Positions 1 through 8,085 of a stretch of DNA of 64,000 nt are shown here, one piece after another. Both the position numbers and the translations under genes were made by a program. Each line of letters opens with the position of its first letter. Position 1 is the stretch's first letter. This stretch comes from CAZGNZ01 sp964527215 (lineage in GTDB: Bacteria > Fidelibacterota > Marinisomatia > SCGC-AAA003-L08 > JACNLC01): positions 34,024-98,023 of the forward strand of contig CAZGNZ010000011.1 in the NCBI GenBank assembly GCA_964527215.1, written 5' to 3'. The notes under the pieces were generated by a model. It saw nothing but the letters and a program-made list of their open reading frames with translations. It did no database searches and had not been told where the DNA came from.

Positions 1-2
1 TC

Positions 3-290
3 ATGGAACTGCATCCGGAATCCCACAAGCTGTTCATACTCTGTAAAAATGAAGATGTCCCAAAAGAAGCACGTACAGTCTGTACAAAAGCCTGCATCGG
101 CTGCGGCATCTGCGTCAGGGCCGTCAACAAAGGTGAAATCATTCTTGAAAACAACCGGGCCAAGATCAATTATGAGGTGTTCGGCACGCAACCGGTTCTG
201 CCGACCGAAAAATGTTCAACCCAGTCGCTCACTGTTCTCGGGGATTCAAAGGATATCGAAGAGCTGAAGCAGAATAAATCTGCCGGATAA
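3..290 (+). CDS. rnfB: Electron transport complex subunit RnfB, C-terminal part (5' end outside window)
   Basis: The gene begins before the window; position 3 is the first whole codon, not a true start. The 95 visible residues look like the last ferredoxin domain of RnfB, the subunit that passes electrons between ferredoxin and the membrane Rnf complex. Visible cysteines are C14, C27, C31, C34, C37 and C71. The CIGCGIC segment is the first half of a 2[4Fe-4S] domain, but the fourth cysteine of that motif and the first three of the second motif are missing, leaving ligands for one cluster only. The stop codon abuts the ATG of the rseC-like gene, as in many rnf operons. Identity as RnfB rests on this C-terminal part and on the neighbour; another polyferredoxin is possible. 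Confidence 0.72.
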   Translation: MELHPESHKLFILCKNEDVPKEARTVCTKACIGCGICVRAVNKGEIILENNRAKINYEVFGTQPVLPTEKCSTQSLTVLGDSKDIEELKQNKSAG

Positions 291-731
291 ATGTCTGAAG
301 CAGCTCTTATCGACCAGGGCATTGTGGTGAAAATCGAAAATGATCTGGTTCATGTTGAAATTGCCCCGCACGATGCCTGCGGCACCTGCGGGGCTCGCGT
401 TTTATGCAAACCCGGCGGCGGGAATTCGAAAAATATCCTGATTGCAAGGAACATGGACGGTGCACAAGTGGGCGACCTTGTTTCCGTTTACCAGATGAAC
501 TCCCTGTTCCTGAAAATTTCGCTGCTTCAGTGGGGCCTTCCTCTTCTCGGATTTTTAACCGGCCTGTTCGGTGCGTTTTTCCTAAAACTGAACATTCCAG
601 GCGTTCCGTCTGAGATCACGCAGACAGCCCTGGGACTGGCAGGCCTCCTGCTGATGGGCCTGGCAGCCCGCCAGTTTATCGCCCGGCTGAGCCTGAAAGG
701 ACAGGACTACCTTACCGCAAGCAAAGTGTGA
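291..731 (+). CDS. rseC: RseC/MucC-like membrane protein (SoxR-reducing system family)
   Basis: A 146-residue protein that fits the RseC/MucC family. The N-terminal soluble part holds clustered cysteines C30, C33 and C39 in the context HDACGTCGARVLC. Two hydrophobic helices follow at about residues 75-99 and 110-130. In other bacteria RseC lies with rnf genes and helps keep SoxR reduced, or acts on the sigma-E pathway. Here it starts immediately after the rnfB stop codon, so the two are almost certainly cotranscribed. The family often has a fourth cysteine in the cluster; I see three. The family call is good, while the exact role in this lineage is inferred from the rnf context. Confidence 0.75.
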   Translation: MSEAALIDQGIVVKIENDLVHVEIAPHDACGTCGARVLCKPGGGNSKNILIARNMDGAQVGDLVSVYQMNSLFLKISLLQWGLPLLGFLTGLFGAFFLKLNIPGVPSEITQTALGLAGLLLMGLAARQFIARLSLKGQDYLTASKV

Positions 732-813
732 TTTCCATTCTCCCAAATCAGGTTCTCACCGGGTTCATCTGTTTCAAACTCCTCCTGTCACGACTTCTTG
801 CATTTCTGCTCCC

Positions 814-885
814 CCCGCATGTTTCACGAGAATATCTATGCGTAAAATGCTTCGTATTTTTCGGACGATGAAATATCCGGACTAA
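814..885. repeat. Short family A repeat unit, abutting copy A1
   Basis: A 72-bp unit starts CCCGCATGTTTCACGAG and ends GAAATATCCGGACTAA, so its ends are inverted versions of each other, as in the longer family A copies. Its inner part (AATATCTATGCGTAAAATGC) recurs in copy A3 near 57518. It shares the CTAA at 882-885 with the next element, so the two sit end to end. It looks like an internally deleted family A element. No coding capacity. Confidence 0.6.
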
Positions 886-1146
886 CCCGAATATTTCATG
901 AGAAATCTATTCCGATGACGGATCTGCTCAATTCTACAGCGTTATACTCGAAAAATGTTCTCAACGTACTGTCCAGTACGATTTCACTCATTTTTCTTCA
1001 TATGCCTTGTAGAATGAGAACCCATGGGTTCTTTAACGGAAAAAGCTTCATTGACAGTCAGCACAAAATTGTGTTGAATTTTTGCTTTTCCGCATCAATA
1101 CATTTTCATCATCTCATCACGAAGTCTCGTGAAATATCCGGACTAA
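882..1146. repeat. Family A MITE-like element, copy A1
   Basis: This 265-bp element fills most of the rseC/TonB-receptor gap. Its left end is CTAACCCGAATATTTCATG and its right end is the inverse, GAAATATCCGGACTAA. Positions 882-1015 match 7642-7776 almost base for base. It then carries about 80 bp (about 1016-1099) that copy A2 lacks, before the shared right end. Both ends show a direct CTAA, which could be a 4-bp target duplication. A 270-bp open frame here (915-1184) is carried by the repeat and I do not regard it as a gene. The rest of the 732-1242 gap shows nothing further apart from the Shine-Dalgarno sequence of the next gene. Confidence 0.75.
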
Positions 1147-1242
1147 TTTCCAGACAACCATCTACCAGCGGTCTTGTAGAATGATCGTTTTTCTAAACGT
1201 AACTTGTTTTTGAGTGAATATTAAAAAAAGTCGGAGGTCCTT

Positions 1243-3603
1243 TTGATTCCACAATCGCATTTCCCAATAATGAGAAAGTTTCTGCTCCTGATTATGGTGA
1301 TCGGCCTGGGCTGGTCTCAGACCGGTGCCAGAATCTCAGGATATGTCAAAGACAAAACAACGGGGGAACCCGTACTCTGGGCCAATATCATTCTGCTTGA
1401 AACCAATATGGGCGCTGCGACCGATGTTCATGGTCACTACGTAATCCCCCATGTTCCGAAGGGGACATATGAAATCCGCGGGGTAATGATGGGATACGAG
1501 TCATTTACCGATGTTTTTACTCTGAAAGAAGGACAAGATCTCCGTTTGGATATCGAACTCACCCAGACGTTCATCGAAAATGAATCCATCGAAGTTTCTG
1601 CCGAACGCACCCGCTTTGAGGAGAAGGTGGAGATCAGCCGTATTAATCTGTCATTGAGAGAAATCAAAACTGCCCCGGCGTTGGCGGAAGCGGATATCTT
1701 TCGATCACTGCAGCTGATGCCGGGTGTACAGTCTATAAACGATTTCTCATCTGCACTGGTGGTCCGAGGCGGAAGTCCTGATGAGAACCTGATACTTCTG
1801 GATGGAATTGAAGTGTACAACCCTTATCATCTGGGGGGAATTTATTCAACGTTCAATGCGGATGCCCTGGCAGATGCTGAATTCCTCGCCGGCGGATTTC
1901 CATCCATTTACGGAAACCGGAATTCTTCAGTACTTGATATAACCTCCCGGGAAGGTAATTCCAGGCAGGGCCGGTTCAACACCAGCTGGTCTGAATTATG
2001 GAACCTCAGCAGCATGCACGGTGAAATCAGTATGCTCAGTACAAAAATGCTGGCTGAGGGAAAATTGGGGAACGGATCATGGGTGCTCTCCGGACGACGG
2101 ACCTATTTTGATCAGCTTCAGAAATTATACAACTCAATCAAAAACAATGACACAAATGGCGGATACTACTTCTGGGACATGCACGGAAAAATCATTCAGA
2201 ATCTCAATCCCAGAAATCGTCTGACATTCTCCAATTACTACGGCAGGGATATTTTCGATGCTGAATTTGAGTTTGGCCCGGACGAAGTCGAACTGGGAAT
2301 GGACTGGGGCAACTATACCACAGGCCTGGAATGGCGTTGGGTGCCCAATTCAAAAATCGTATCCCAGCTGTCTTTTGCCAAAACCAATTACAACTGGGAT
2401 TTCCTTCTGGAGGCCACCAATACCGATACGTCACATGGAGAATCCCAATTCGGGTTTGATGAAATGATCAATCTGGATGACTGGACACTTAAACATAAAA
2501 TCGATTGGTTTTATTCGGACAGTCATACCATTACAGCCGGGATAGAGTCCAAAATTCTTGATATGCGAATTGATGTGAAATCCGGAGATATTTCCCTGCT
2601 CTCCCGAAAACAGGACCCTTACCTTCTGTCGGTTTTCGCACAGGATAAATGGCAGGCAACACCGCTTCTGAGTATTCAGCCCGGAATTCGACTGACGTAC
2701 TATGAACTCCATGAAAAAGTCTATGCCGAACCCAGAATTGGAATGAAATATCTGCTGGATACAGATCTTGCCCTGAAAGCAAGCTACGGCATTTACCGCC
2801 AGTTTCTATTCACCGATACCAGTGAAGAGGAAATTCTCAGTCTGGTTGATCTGTGGCTCCCGGTCCCGAAAGAAAACAATCCGCAGGAAGCACAGCATTA
2901 TATCGTTGGTATCGAAAAGTGGATTGGTGATGGTTTTTTTGCCAGCGCCGAGGCGTATTACAAACCATACAGCACGGCACTGACCCGCAATCCTTCCGGA
3001 GATCCCACAGAAGATCTGGACGATTTCCTGGAAGGTGAAGCTGAGTCGTATGGTCTTGAACTGCTGATTAAAAAAAATACAGGAAAGGTGACAGGCTGGA
3101 TCGGCTATACCTGGTCATCACTGGAGAAGCGGATTGATTTCAATGATGACGGAATGATAAAGAAATCCGCTGGAGAAATTTACAATCCGAAGTATGATCG
3201 GCCCCACAATCTGAACTGTGTTGTGAATTATGAGTGGAATTCCCGAAATACCGTTGGACTGGTAATTACGGCCGCCAGCGGCCAGCCCTATACACCGGTG
3301 GTTGGCAAAACATACACTCAGAGCGGATTTGGCGATCCAAATTATCCATACACGGAGATGCAGAATATCACCGGCCGCCGCAATTCAGCGCGGTATCCCA
3401 TGTATTTCCGCTGTGATGTCAGCTGGTCGCGCAATATTAAACCATTTGGCAAAAACGGCCTGATGAAATTTCAGATACTGAATGTTACCAATCACTTCAA
3501 TACCCTGCTTTACTCGTGGGATCACACCAAGTCGCCGTCCGAAGTGGTGGCATACAGCATGTTTCCGATCATTCCGTCACTGGGTATTGAGTTTGAACTG
3601 TAG
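1243..3603 (+). CDS. TonB-dependent outer-membrane receptor with N-terminal carboxypeptidase-like domain
   Basis: A 786-residue outer-membrane receptor. A signal peptide (MRKFLLLIMVIGLGWSQ from residue 10) is followed by a CarboxypepD_reg-like beta-sandwich at about residues 29-110 (ISGYVKDKTTGEPVLWANI), a plug domain at about 120-230 (VVRGGSPDENLILLDGIEVY), then a long beta-barrel to the C-terminus. These receptors import bulky substrates using TonB energy; the substrate cannot be told from the sequence. The start chosen is TTG at 1243 because GGAGG lies 5 nt upstream; ATG at 1270 is the alternative and also leaves an intact signal peptide. The next gene, 8 bp downstream, encodes a lipoprotein that probably partners it. 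Confidence 0.85.
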   Translation: MIPQSHFPIMRKFLLLIMVIGLGWSQTGARISGYVKDKTTGEPVLWANIILLETNMGAATDVHGHYVIPHVPKGTYEIRGVMMGYESFTDVFTLKEGQDLRLDIELTQTFIENESIEVSAERTRFEEKVEISRINLSLREIKTAPALAEADIFRSLQLMPGVQSINDFSSALVVRGGSPDENLILLDGIEVYNPYHLGGIYSTFNADALADAEFLAGGFPSIYGNRNSSVLDITSREGNSRQGRFNTSWSELWNLSSMHGEISMLSTKMLAEGKLGNGSWVLSGRRTYFDQLQKLYNSIKNNDTNGGYYFWDMHGKIIQNLNPRNRLTFSNYYGRDIFDAEFEFGPDEVELGMDWGNYTTGLEWRWVPNSKIVSQLSFAKTNYNWDFLLEATNTDTSHGESQFGFDEMINLDDWTLKHKIDWFYSDSHTITAGIESKILDMRIDVKSGDISLLSRKQDPYLLSVFAQDKWQATPLLSIQPGIRLTYYELHEKVYAEPRIGMKYLLDTDLALKASYGIYRQFLFTDTSEEEILSLVDLWLPVPKENNPQEAQHYIVGIEKWIGDGFFASAEAYYKPYSTALTRNPSGDPTEDLDDFLEGEAESYGLELLIKKNTGKVTGWIGYTWSSLEKRIDFNDDGMIKKSAGEIYNPKYDRPHNLNCVVNYEWNSRNTVGLVITAASGQPYTPVVGKTYTQSGFGDPNYPYTEMQNITGRRNSARYPMYFRCDVSWSRNIKPFGKNGLMKFQILNVTNHFNTLLYSWDHTKSPSEVVAYSMFPIIPSLGIEFEL

Positions 3604-3611
3604 GGGAAAAA

Positions 3612-4745
3612 ATGAAAAAATATTTACTTTGCAAAATTGGACTGGCAGCATTGTTTTTGATATATCTTTTCACATCCTGTGAAAAAGAATTGAGTATTAC
3701 AGATTTTACAGATGATTTTTCCGAATATGAATCGGAACTCAGAATTGAAGCCATTCTTGATCCGGCAGACATCATGAAAACCACTGTTCGGGTGGATCGC
3801 ACGATTCTTATTACGGACACCACCATATTCAACGGGCGGGATGACGACAATGACTGGGTTGGATATGAAGACCTGAACGGCAATGGTAAATGGGATTCCG
3901 GTGAACCGCTGAATGATGATCTGGGCGAGGACGGTTTCGATGGTTCTTCGGAATATACCAATGAATCTGACGATGGTGAAGGCAACGGCATACCAGACAG
4001 CGGTGAACCGCATGTGGATGAACTGGACGAAATACTCCCTCAAATTCATGTCCGGAATGTGGATGTGTTTCTGTATCGACTGGTCTCGGAAAATCAGAGC
4101 GACCGGGTTCTGGTGGCAGATTTTCAGTGGATTGAACAAGCCAACAGTTACGAAGTGGATGTTTATCAAGATCCCGACAGTACACTGGAGGAAATTATCA
4201 CCTATGGGGCGTATCAGCCTTCTCAGGTTTATGAGGATATCCAGTACTACCAACAGTACCTTTTTGAGATTGTCACTCCTGAAAACCGCATAATACAGGG
4301 AACCACTTCACCGCTGCCGCCGGCCATGTTTGAAAACAGTGACCATATCATGGACAATGATACCATACTGGTTCACATTGGTGACCCAAGCGGAGTGGAT
4401 TGGACCACGGATTCCCTCGGGACTGTCTGCTGGGTTACAATTGAAAAGATTTATCCGCAGTTCGAGACAGACATCATTATCAGTTACGGATATTCAGGGC
4501 AGCCGCTGGAGGGCAGCAGCCGCTGGCTTTACCAGGATATTACATCTTTTTCCACACCGGGCCTGTATCGCTGGGCCATTGCCGTTCCCGATCAGGATTA
4601 CGGCGCGTATTTTTACTCCGAACTTCCCATTAACGACGAAGGGCTCAATAATCTGCGTGATGACCAAAACAATGTGGTGCTGGGCATTGCCGGTTCATCG
4701 TCCTGCAGTTACCAATATGTCAGAGTACTGAACGGCATGCCGTAA
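3612..4745 (+). CDS. DUF4249-like surface lipoprotein, partner of the TonB receptor
   Basis: A 377-residue lipoprotein with signal peptide and lipobox ending at C23 (LFTSC). Residues 30-60 (ELRIEAILDPAD) and the general build fit DUF4249, a family usually encoded beside TonB-dependent receptors in Bacteroidota-like bacteria. An inserted, very acidic segment at about residues 75-140 contains calcium-loop-like stretches such as DLNGNGKWDSGEP and a second DGEGNGIPDSGEP. The gene follows the receptor by 8 bp and is probably cotranscribed. The family assignment comes from recall of sequence pattern and context; the function (surface capture of a ligand for the receptor) is inference. Confidence 0.6.
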   Translation: MKKYLLCKIGLAALFLIYLFTSCEKELSITDFTDDFSEYESELRIEAILDPADIMKTTVRVDRTILITDTTIFNGRDDDNDWVGYEDLNGNGKWDSGEPLNDDLGEDGFDGSSEYTNESDDGEGNGIPDSGEPHVDELDEILPQIHVRNVDVFLYRLVSENQSDRVLVADFQWIEQANSYEVDVYQDPDSTLEEIITYGAYQPSQVYEDIQYYQQYLFEIVTPENRIIQGTTSPLPPAMFENSDHIMDNDTILVHIGDPSGVDWTTDSLGTVCWVTIEKIYPQFETDIIISYGYSGQPLEGSSRWLYQDITSFSTPGLYRWAIAVPDQDYGAYFYSELPINDEGLNNLRDDQNNVVLGIAGSSSCSYQYVRVLNGMP

Positions 4746-4839
4746 GGGAACAAACCGAAATGCTGAAATTCTGGACAAAAATTGTGGCGAAACATGCGAC
4801 TGATCGGTGTATCTGATTCCACTATCAGAGCCTGGCGAA

Positions 4840-5844
4840 TCAGATTTCGGTCTGAAGGCTGCGGACCTGCTGCTGAAGGGTATTTCTCAGTTCGGATTTT
4901 TCTGATTCAGGGATAAAGCTGGCATCCAGTGCGGAAATGTTCGTCTGAAATAAAACTGCCGAATCCCAATGGAATGTATCAGCCAGTTTCTGGTATTCCT
5001 CAGTTAATGTGATATTGGTGATGGTTCTGGCATCCGTATTGATGGAAAGCTTTATTCCGGATTCCAGCAGTCTGTTCACAGGGTGGCTGTTATAATCCGG
5101 ATAAATATCCGTCTGGATATTACAGGTTGGACAAACTTCAAGCATAATTTCTTCATCCCGAATCTGTTCCATCAGTGCAGGATCTTCGATGCAGCGAATA
5201 CCATGCCCGAGCCTGTCGGGTGAAAGGTGTTTCAAAGTTTCCCGGATACTGCCGGGTCCCCGGGCTTCACCGGCATGGGCCGTAATGGGAATGCCGTGTT
5301 CTTTCACCCATTGAAATGCCGGGATGTGAGGAGCCAGCGGATATCCGGCCTCATCCCCGGCGATATCAAATCCCACAACAGACGATCCCTTGAAATCAAC
5401 AGCGAGCTGGGCGGTCCGCATACTATGTTGTTTTGAAAAACGACGGACCGTCGCCAGGATGAGACCCAGTTTGATGCCGGAATCAGCGGCCTGTTTCCGG
5501 GTTTCATCCTCAACAATTTCCACAACCCGGTGTGCAGACAGACTTCCCTGAGTATGCAGCAAAGGTGCAAAGCGGATTTCTGCCAGCAATACATTTTCCT
5601 GCTTCAGCTGACGGACCAAATCTCCCACAACCAGTCGAAGAGCAGATTCCGTCTGCATCAACTGAAATCCGGAAGGGGCCCGTTTCAGAAAATCTGCCAA
5701 ATCCAGACACTTTTCCGGTGCAATAAAATCCCGGTTGTACTGATTACGGGTGATATCCGGGGTAATTTGACGGACGGCATCATAGCTCAATGAGCAGTCC
5801 AGGTGGAGATGGAGTTCGATTTTGGGAAAACGGAGATAATTCAT
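4840..5844 (-). CDS. Adenosine deaminase family protein (copy 1)
   Basis: A 334-residue cytoplasmic metal-dependent hydrolase of the adenosine/AMP deaminase superfamily, which turns adenosine-type purines into inosine-type products. The zinc and catalytic motifs are visible: HLHLD at residues 12-16, HAGEA near 190, RLGHGIR near 210, and SINTDAR near 270. In the mouse enzyme two consecutive aspartates occupy the last site, the first binding zinc and the second contacting N7 of the purine. Here the second is alanine, so specificity may differ from true adenosine deaminase. A paralogue lies at 57701-58717. The gene converges with the DUF4249-like gene and stands 20 bp downstream of the GGDEF gene. 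Confidence 0.82.
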   Translation of the reverse strand: MNYLRFPKIELHLHLDCSLSYDAVRQITPDITRNQYNRDFIAPEKCLDLADFLKRAPSGFQLMQTESALRLVVGDLVRQLKQENVLLAEIRFAPLLHTQGSLSAHRVVEIVEDETRKQAADSGIKLGLILATVRRFSKQHSMRTAQLAVDFKGSSVVGFDIAGDEAGYPLAPHIPAFQWVKEHGIPITAHAGEARGPGSIRETLKHLSPDRLGHGIRCIEDPALMEQIRDEEIMLEVCPTCNIQTDIYPDYNSHPVNRLLESGIKLSINTDARTITNITLTEEYQKLADTFHWDSAVLFQTNISALDASFIPESEKSELRNTLQQQVRSLQTEI

Positions 5845-5864
5845 GAGGATGCAAATACCAAAAA

Positions 5865-6884
5865 TTATTCCCGAATCAGTTCCTTGTCCAGATAGCCTTC
5901 CAAAACCACAACCTGATTCCGGCCCTGTTCCTTGGCCTGATACAGCAGCCGATCGGCCGTCTGCATTGCCAGTATGTGGTGGTGATCCTTTTTGGGTTGA
6001 ATGCAGGCCACACCGGCGCTGATTGTTACATAGGGTTTAACCTCGGAATTTTCGTTGGGAATCTGGAGTTCTTCAACGGCGGTCAGCATGCGCTCTGCAA
6101 GCAGTTTTGCCCCTTCGTGCGGCGTATCAGGCAGAATGACGCCAAACTCTTCTCCGCCATACCGCCCGATGAAGTCACTGGGCCGTTTCAGAGCCCGTTT
6201 CAGCGTTTGGGCAACCTTTATCAAACAGACATCACCCACCTGATGCCCGTAGCGGTCATTCAGCCGCTTGAAGAAATCAATATCAATCATGATGATGCTG
6301 AGCGCACCGTTGTTTCGTGTTGCTCTTTTCCATTCCAGTATGAATGTCTGATTGAAAAACCGACGGTTGGGAATATCGGTCAGTCCGTCCATCAGACTGA
6401 CTTCTTTCAGTTTTTGATTGCTTTTAATCAGTTCCTGAGAAATCCGGATCAGTTCTTTTTCTCTCTGCTTTCGCAGTTCGGTTTCGGTTTTCAGCTTCAG
6501 AACCGATCTCAGCCGGGCACTTATTTCCAGCTCTTCTATGGGTTTGGCAATATAATCAACCGCTCCTGCATCAAAAGCATTTTTTAGGTTTTCTGAACTG
6601 TATTCCCTGGTGACAAGAATAATGGGCACATCCGCCAGTTCAGCATCTGTTTTGATATGCTTGCACAGTTCAAGTCCATTCATAATATCCATGGATTCGT
6701 CGGCGATAACCACTCCGGTGGAATTTTCCTTGAGTGCTACCAGCGCTTCGATGCCGTTCTGGAAAACCTCCACCTGAATTTCCATTTGTTCCAGAATTTC
6801 CCGGAATTGCTCGGCATCATCCCGGTCTTCCTGAACAACCATGACCCTGATTGTATTCACTTTTGATTCCAAATCTGGGGACAT
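5865..6884 (-). CDS. Receiver-GGDEF response regulator (diguanylate cyclase)
   Basis: A 339-residue PleD-like protein. Residues about 10-125 form a receiver domain with the phosphorylatable aspartate in IADESMDIMNG, a conserved threonine (LVTRE) and lysine (YIAKPI). A short coiled-coil linker (about 130-165) leads to a GGDEF domain at about 170-330. The active site reads GGEEF, and an RPSD product-inhibition motif (RxxD) sits five residues before it. So it should make cyclic di-GMP from GTP when phosphorylated and be inhibited by its product. No histidine kinase gene is nearby. A PilZ protein at 44503-45150 could be a receptor for the signal. Confidence 0.9.
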   Translation of the reverse strand: MSPDLESKVNTIRVMVVQEDRDDAEQFREILEQMEIQVEVFQNGIEALVALKENSTGVVIADESMDIMNGLELCKHIKTDAELADVPIILVTREYSSENLKNAFDAGAVDYIAKPIEELEISARLRSVLKLKTETELRKQREKELIRISQELIKSNQKLKEVSLMDGLTDIPNRRFFNQTFILEWKRATRNNGALSIIMIDIDFFKRLNDRYGHQVGDVCLIKVAQTLKRALKRPSDFIGRYGGEEFGVILPDTPHEGAKLLAERMLTAVEELQIPNENSEVKPYVTISAGVACIQPKKDHHHILAMQTADRLLYQAKEQGRNQVVVLEGYLDKELIRE

Positions 6885-6932
6885 GCGGTGGAATATTCCC
6901 TTTCTGAAGTCAATATGAGGTTATTCTTGAGG

Positions 6933-7556
6933 CTAATCGAGGAGCGCAATATCACCTTTTCCCTCACGCAGGAGAATTACTTCAGGACCGGTGAGATCCA
7001 ATACGGTGGATGGATCTGAAAAACTGATTCCGTCTGCAAAAACATACCTGACCTTATCCCTGAATTTTTCATAGATGAGATAGGGATCTGAGATTATCAT
7101 TTCTTCATCCGTTTCCAATGTGGTCGTAAGGATGGGGGAACCGAGTTCTTTGACAAGCACTCTGGCGAAGTTATTATCCGGTATGCGAATACCTACTGTC
7201 CTCTGTTTGCTTACAAGCATCTTGGGGACTTTGGTCGTGGCAGGCAGAATGCACGTAAACGCACCGGGCAGAATGGTTTTCATGGTTTTATAAGCCTGAT
7301 TGGGAACCTTGGCGTATTCAGCGATGTGTGTAAAATCCGAACATATAAAACTCAGCGGTTTGCGTCGATCCATTCTTTTCAGCCGGTAGATTTTCTCCAT
7401 TGCTGATTTGTTGTGAATATCACAGCCAAGCCCATACAGCGTGTCTGTCGGATACACTATCAATTCTCCGTTCTGCAGTGCTTCGACAGCCATATTCAGG
7501 TGTTTGCGGCCAGGTGTTTCCGAATGGATTTCAACGAACATTCCGGACTTACTCAT
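6933..7556 (-). CDS. YciO/TsaC/Sua5 family protein (YrdC domain)
   Basis: A 207-residue single YrdC domain. Hallmarks are VYPTDTLYGLGCDI near residue 37, KRMDRRKPLSFIC near 62, ILPGAFTCIL near 98 and a GIRIPDN segment near 122. TsaC/Sua5 makes threonylcarbamoyl-AMP for the t6A37 tRNA modification; YciO-type members bind RNA and nucleotide but their role is less clear. The R-R-K-P-L-S pattern is more YciO-like. A second YrdC-domain gene lies at 59724-60305, so this may be the YciO-type copy. The start at 7556 is supported by GGGAGG 6 nt upstream. Confidence 0.82.
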   Translation of the reverse strand: MSKSGMFVEIHSETPGRKHLNMAVEALQNGELIVYPTDTLYGLGCDIHNKSAMEKIYRLKRMDRRKPLSFICSDFTHIAEYAKVPNQAYKTMKTILPGAFTCILPATTKVPKMLVSKQRTVGIRIPDNNFARVLVKELGSPILTTTLETDEEMIISDPYLIYEKFRDKVRYVFADGISFSDPSTVLDLTGPEVILLREGKGDIALLD

Positions 7557-7641
7557 GAAAACCCTCCCTTATCAGTGCTTCCGGAGATCATTCCTGCCTA
7601 GTAAAGCGGATTCGCTGCCGCCAACGGAATTCGGTTCGATC

Positions 7642-7825
7642 CTAACCCGAATATTTCATGAGAAATCTATTCCGATGATGGATTTGCTCAATTCTACAGC
7701 GTTATACTCGAAAAATGTTCTCAACGTACTGTCCAGTACGATTTCACTCATTTTTCTTCATATGCCTTGTAGAATCAATCATTTTCATCATCTCATTACG
7801 AAGTCTCGTGAAATATCCGGGCTAA
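7642..7825. repeat. Family A MITE-like element, copy A2
   Basis: A 184-bp element almost identical over 7642-7776 to 882-1015. It ends with TCTCGTGAAATATCCGGGCTAA, the inverse of its left end CTAACCCGAATATTTCATGAG. It is flanked by direct CTAA. It lacks the extra ~80-bp middle segment of copy A1. It lies 86 bp upstream of the YciO-like gene start. The remaining 7826-8085 shows no gene; it has one short palindrome (CCAATGACACATTGG near 8055). Confidence 0.78.
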
Positions 7826-8085
7826 TCACGATACAGCTTTCTCTCTGCAGCAGTCCGGCGGAATAATTCGGCTATCCAATACCGGATCCTGAATCCATGC
7901 AGGAATCATCTCATTATCAATGTGAAATGCATCAGTAATTTATATTGAAACAACAGTAGAATTCTACTTTCCTGGAAATGAATTGCAGTGTGTATCAGGG
8001 CGGAACATTCGCAGCGGAAACCGGACAGTTGACAGCCAGATCTATAGAATGACCCAATGACACATTGGTATTTTGGGGTGTGTAT

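Noticed and set aside
915..1184. Open frame of 89 codons inside family A copy A1
   Set aside because: The same peptide start recurs in copies A2 and A3 with different endings; it is carried by the repeat, has no Shine-Dalgarno sequence and no family resemblance.
7441..7866. Open frame of 141 codons across the YciO-like gene start and copy A2
   Set aside because: It is antisense to a real gene in its first part and repeat-borne in its second.
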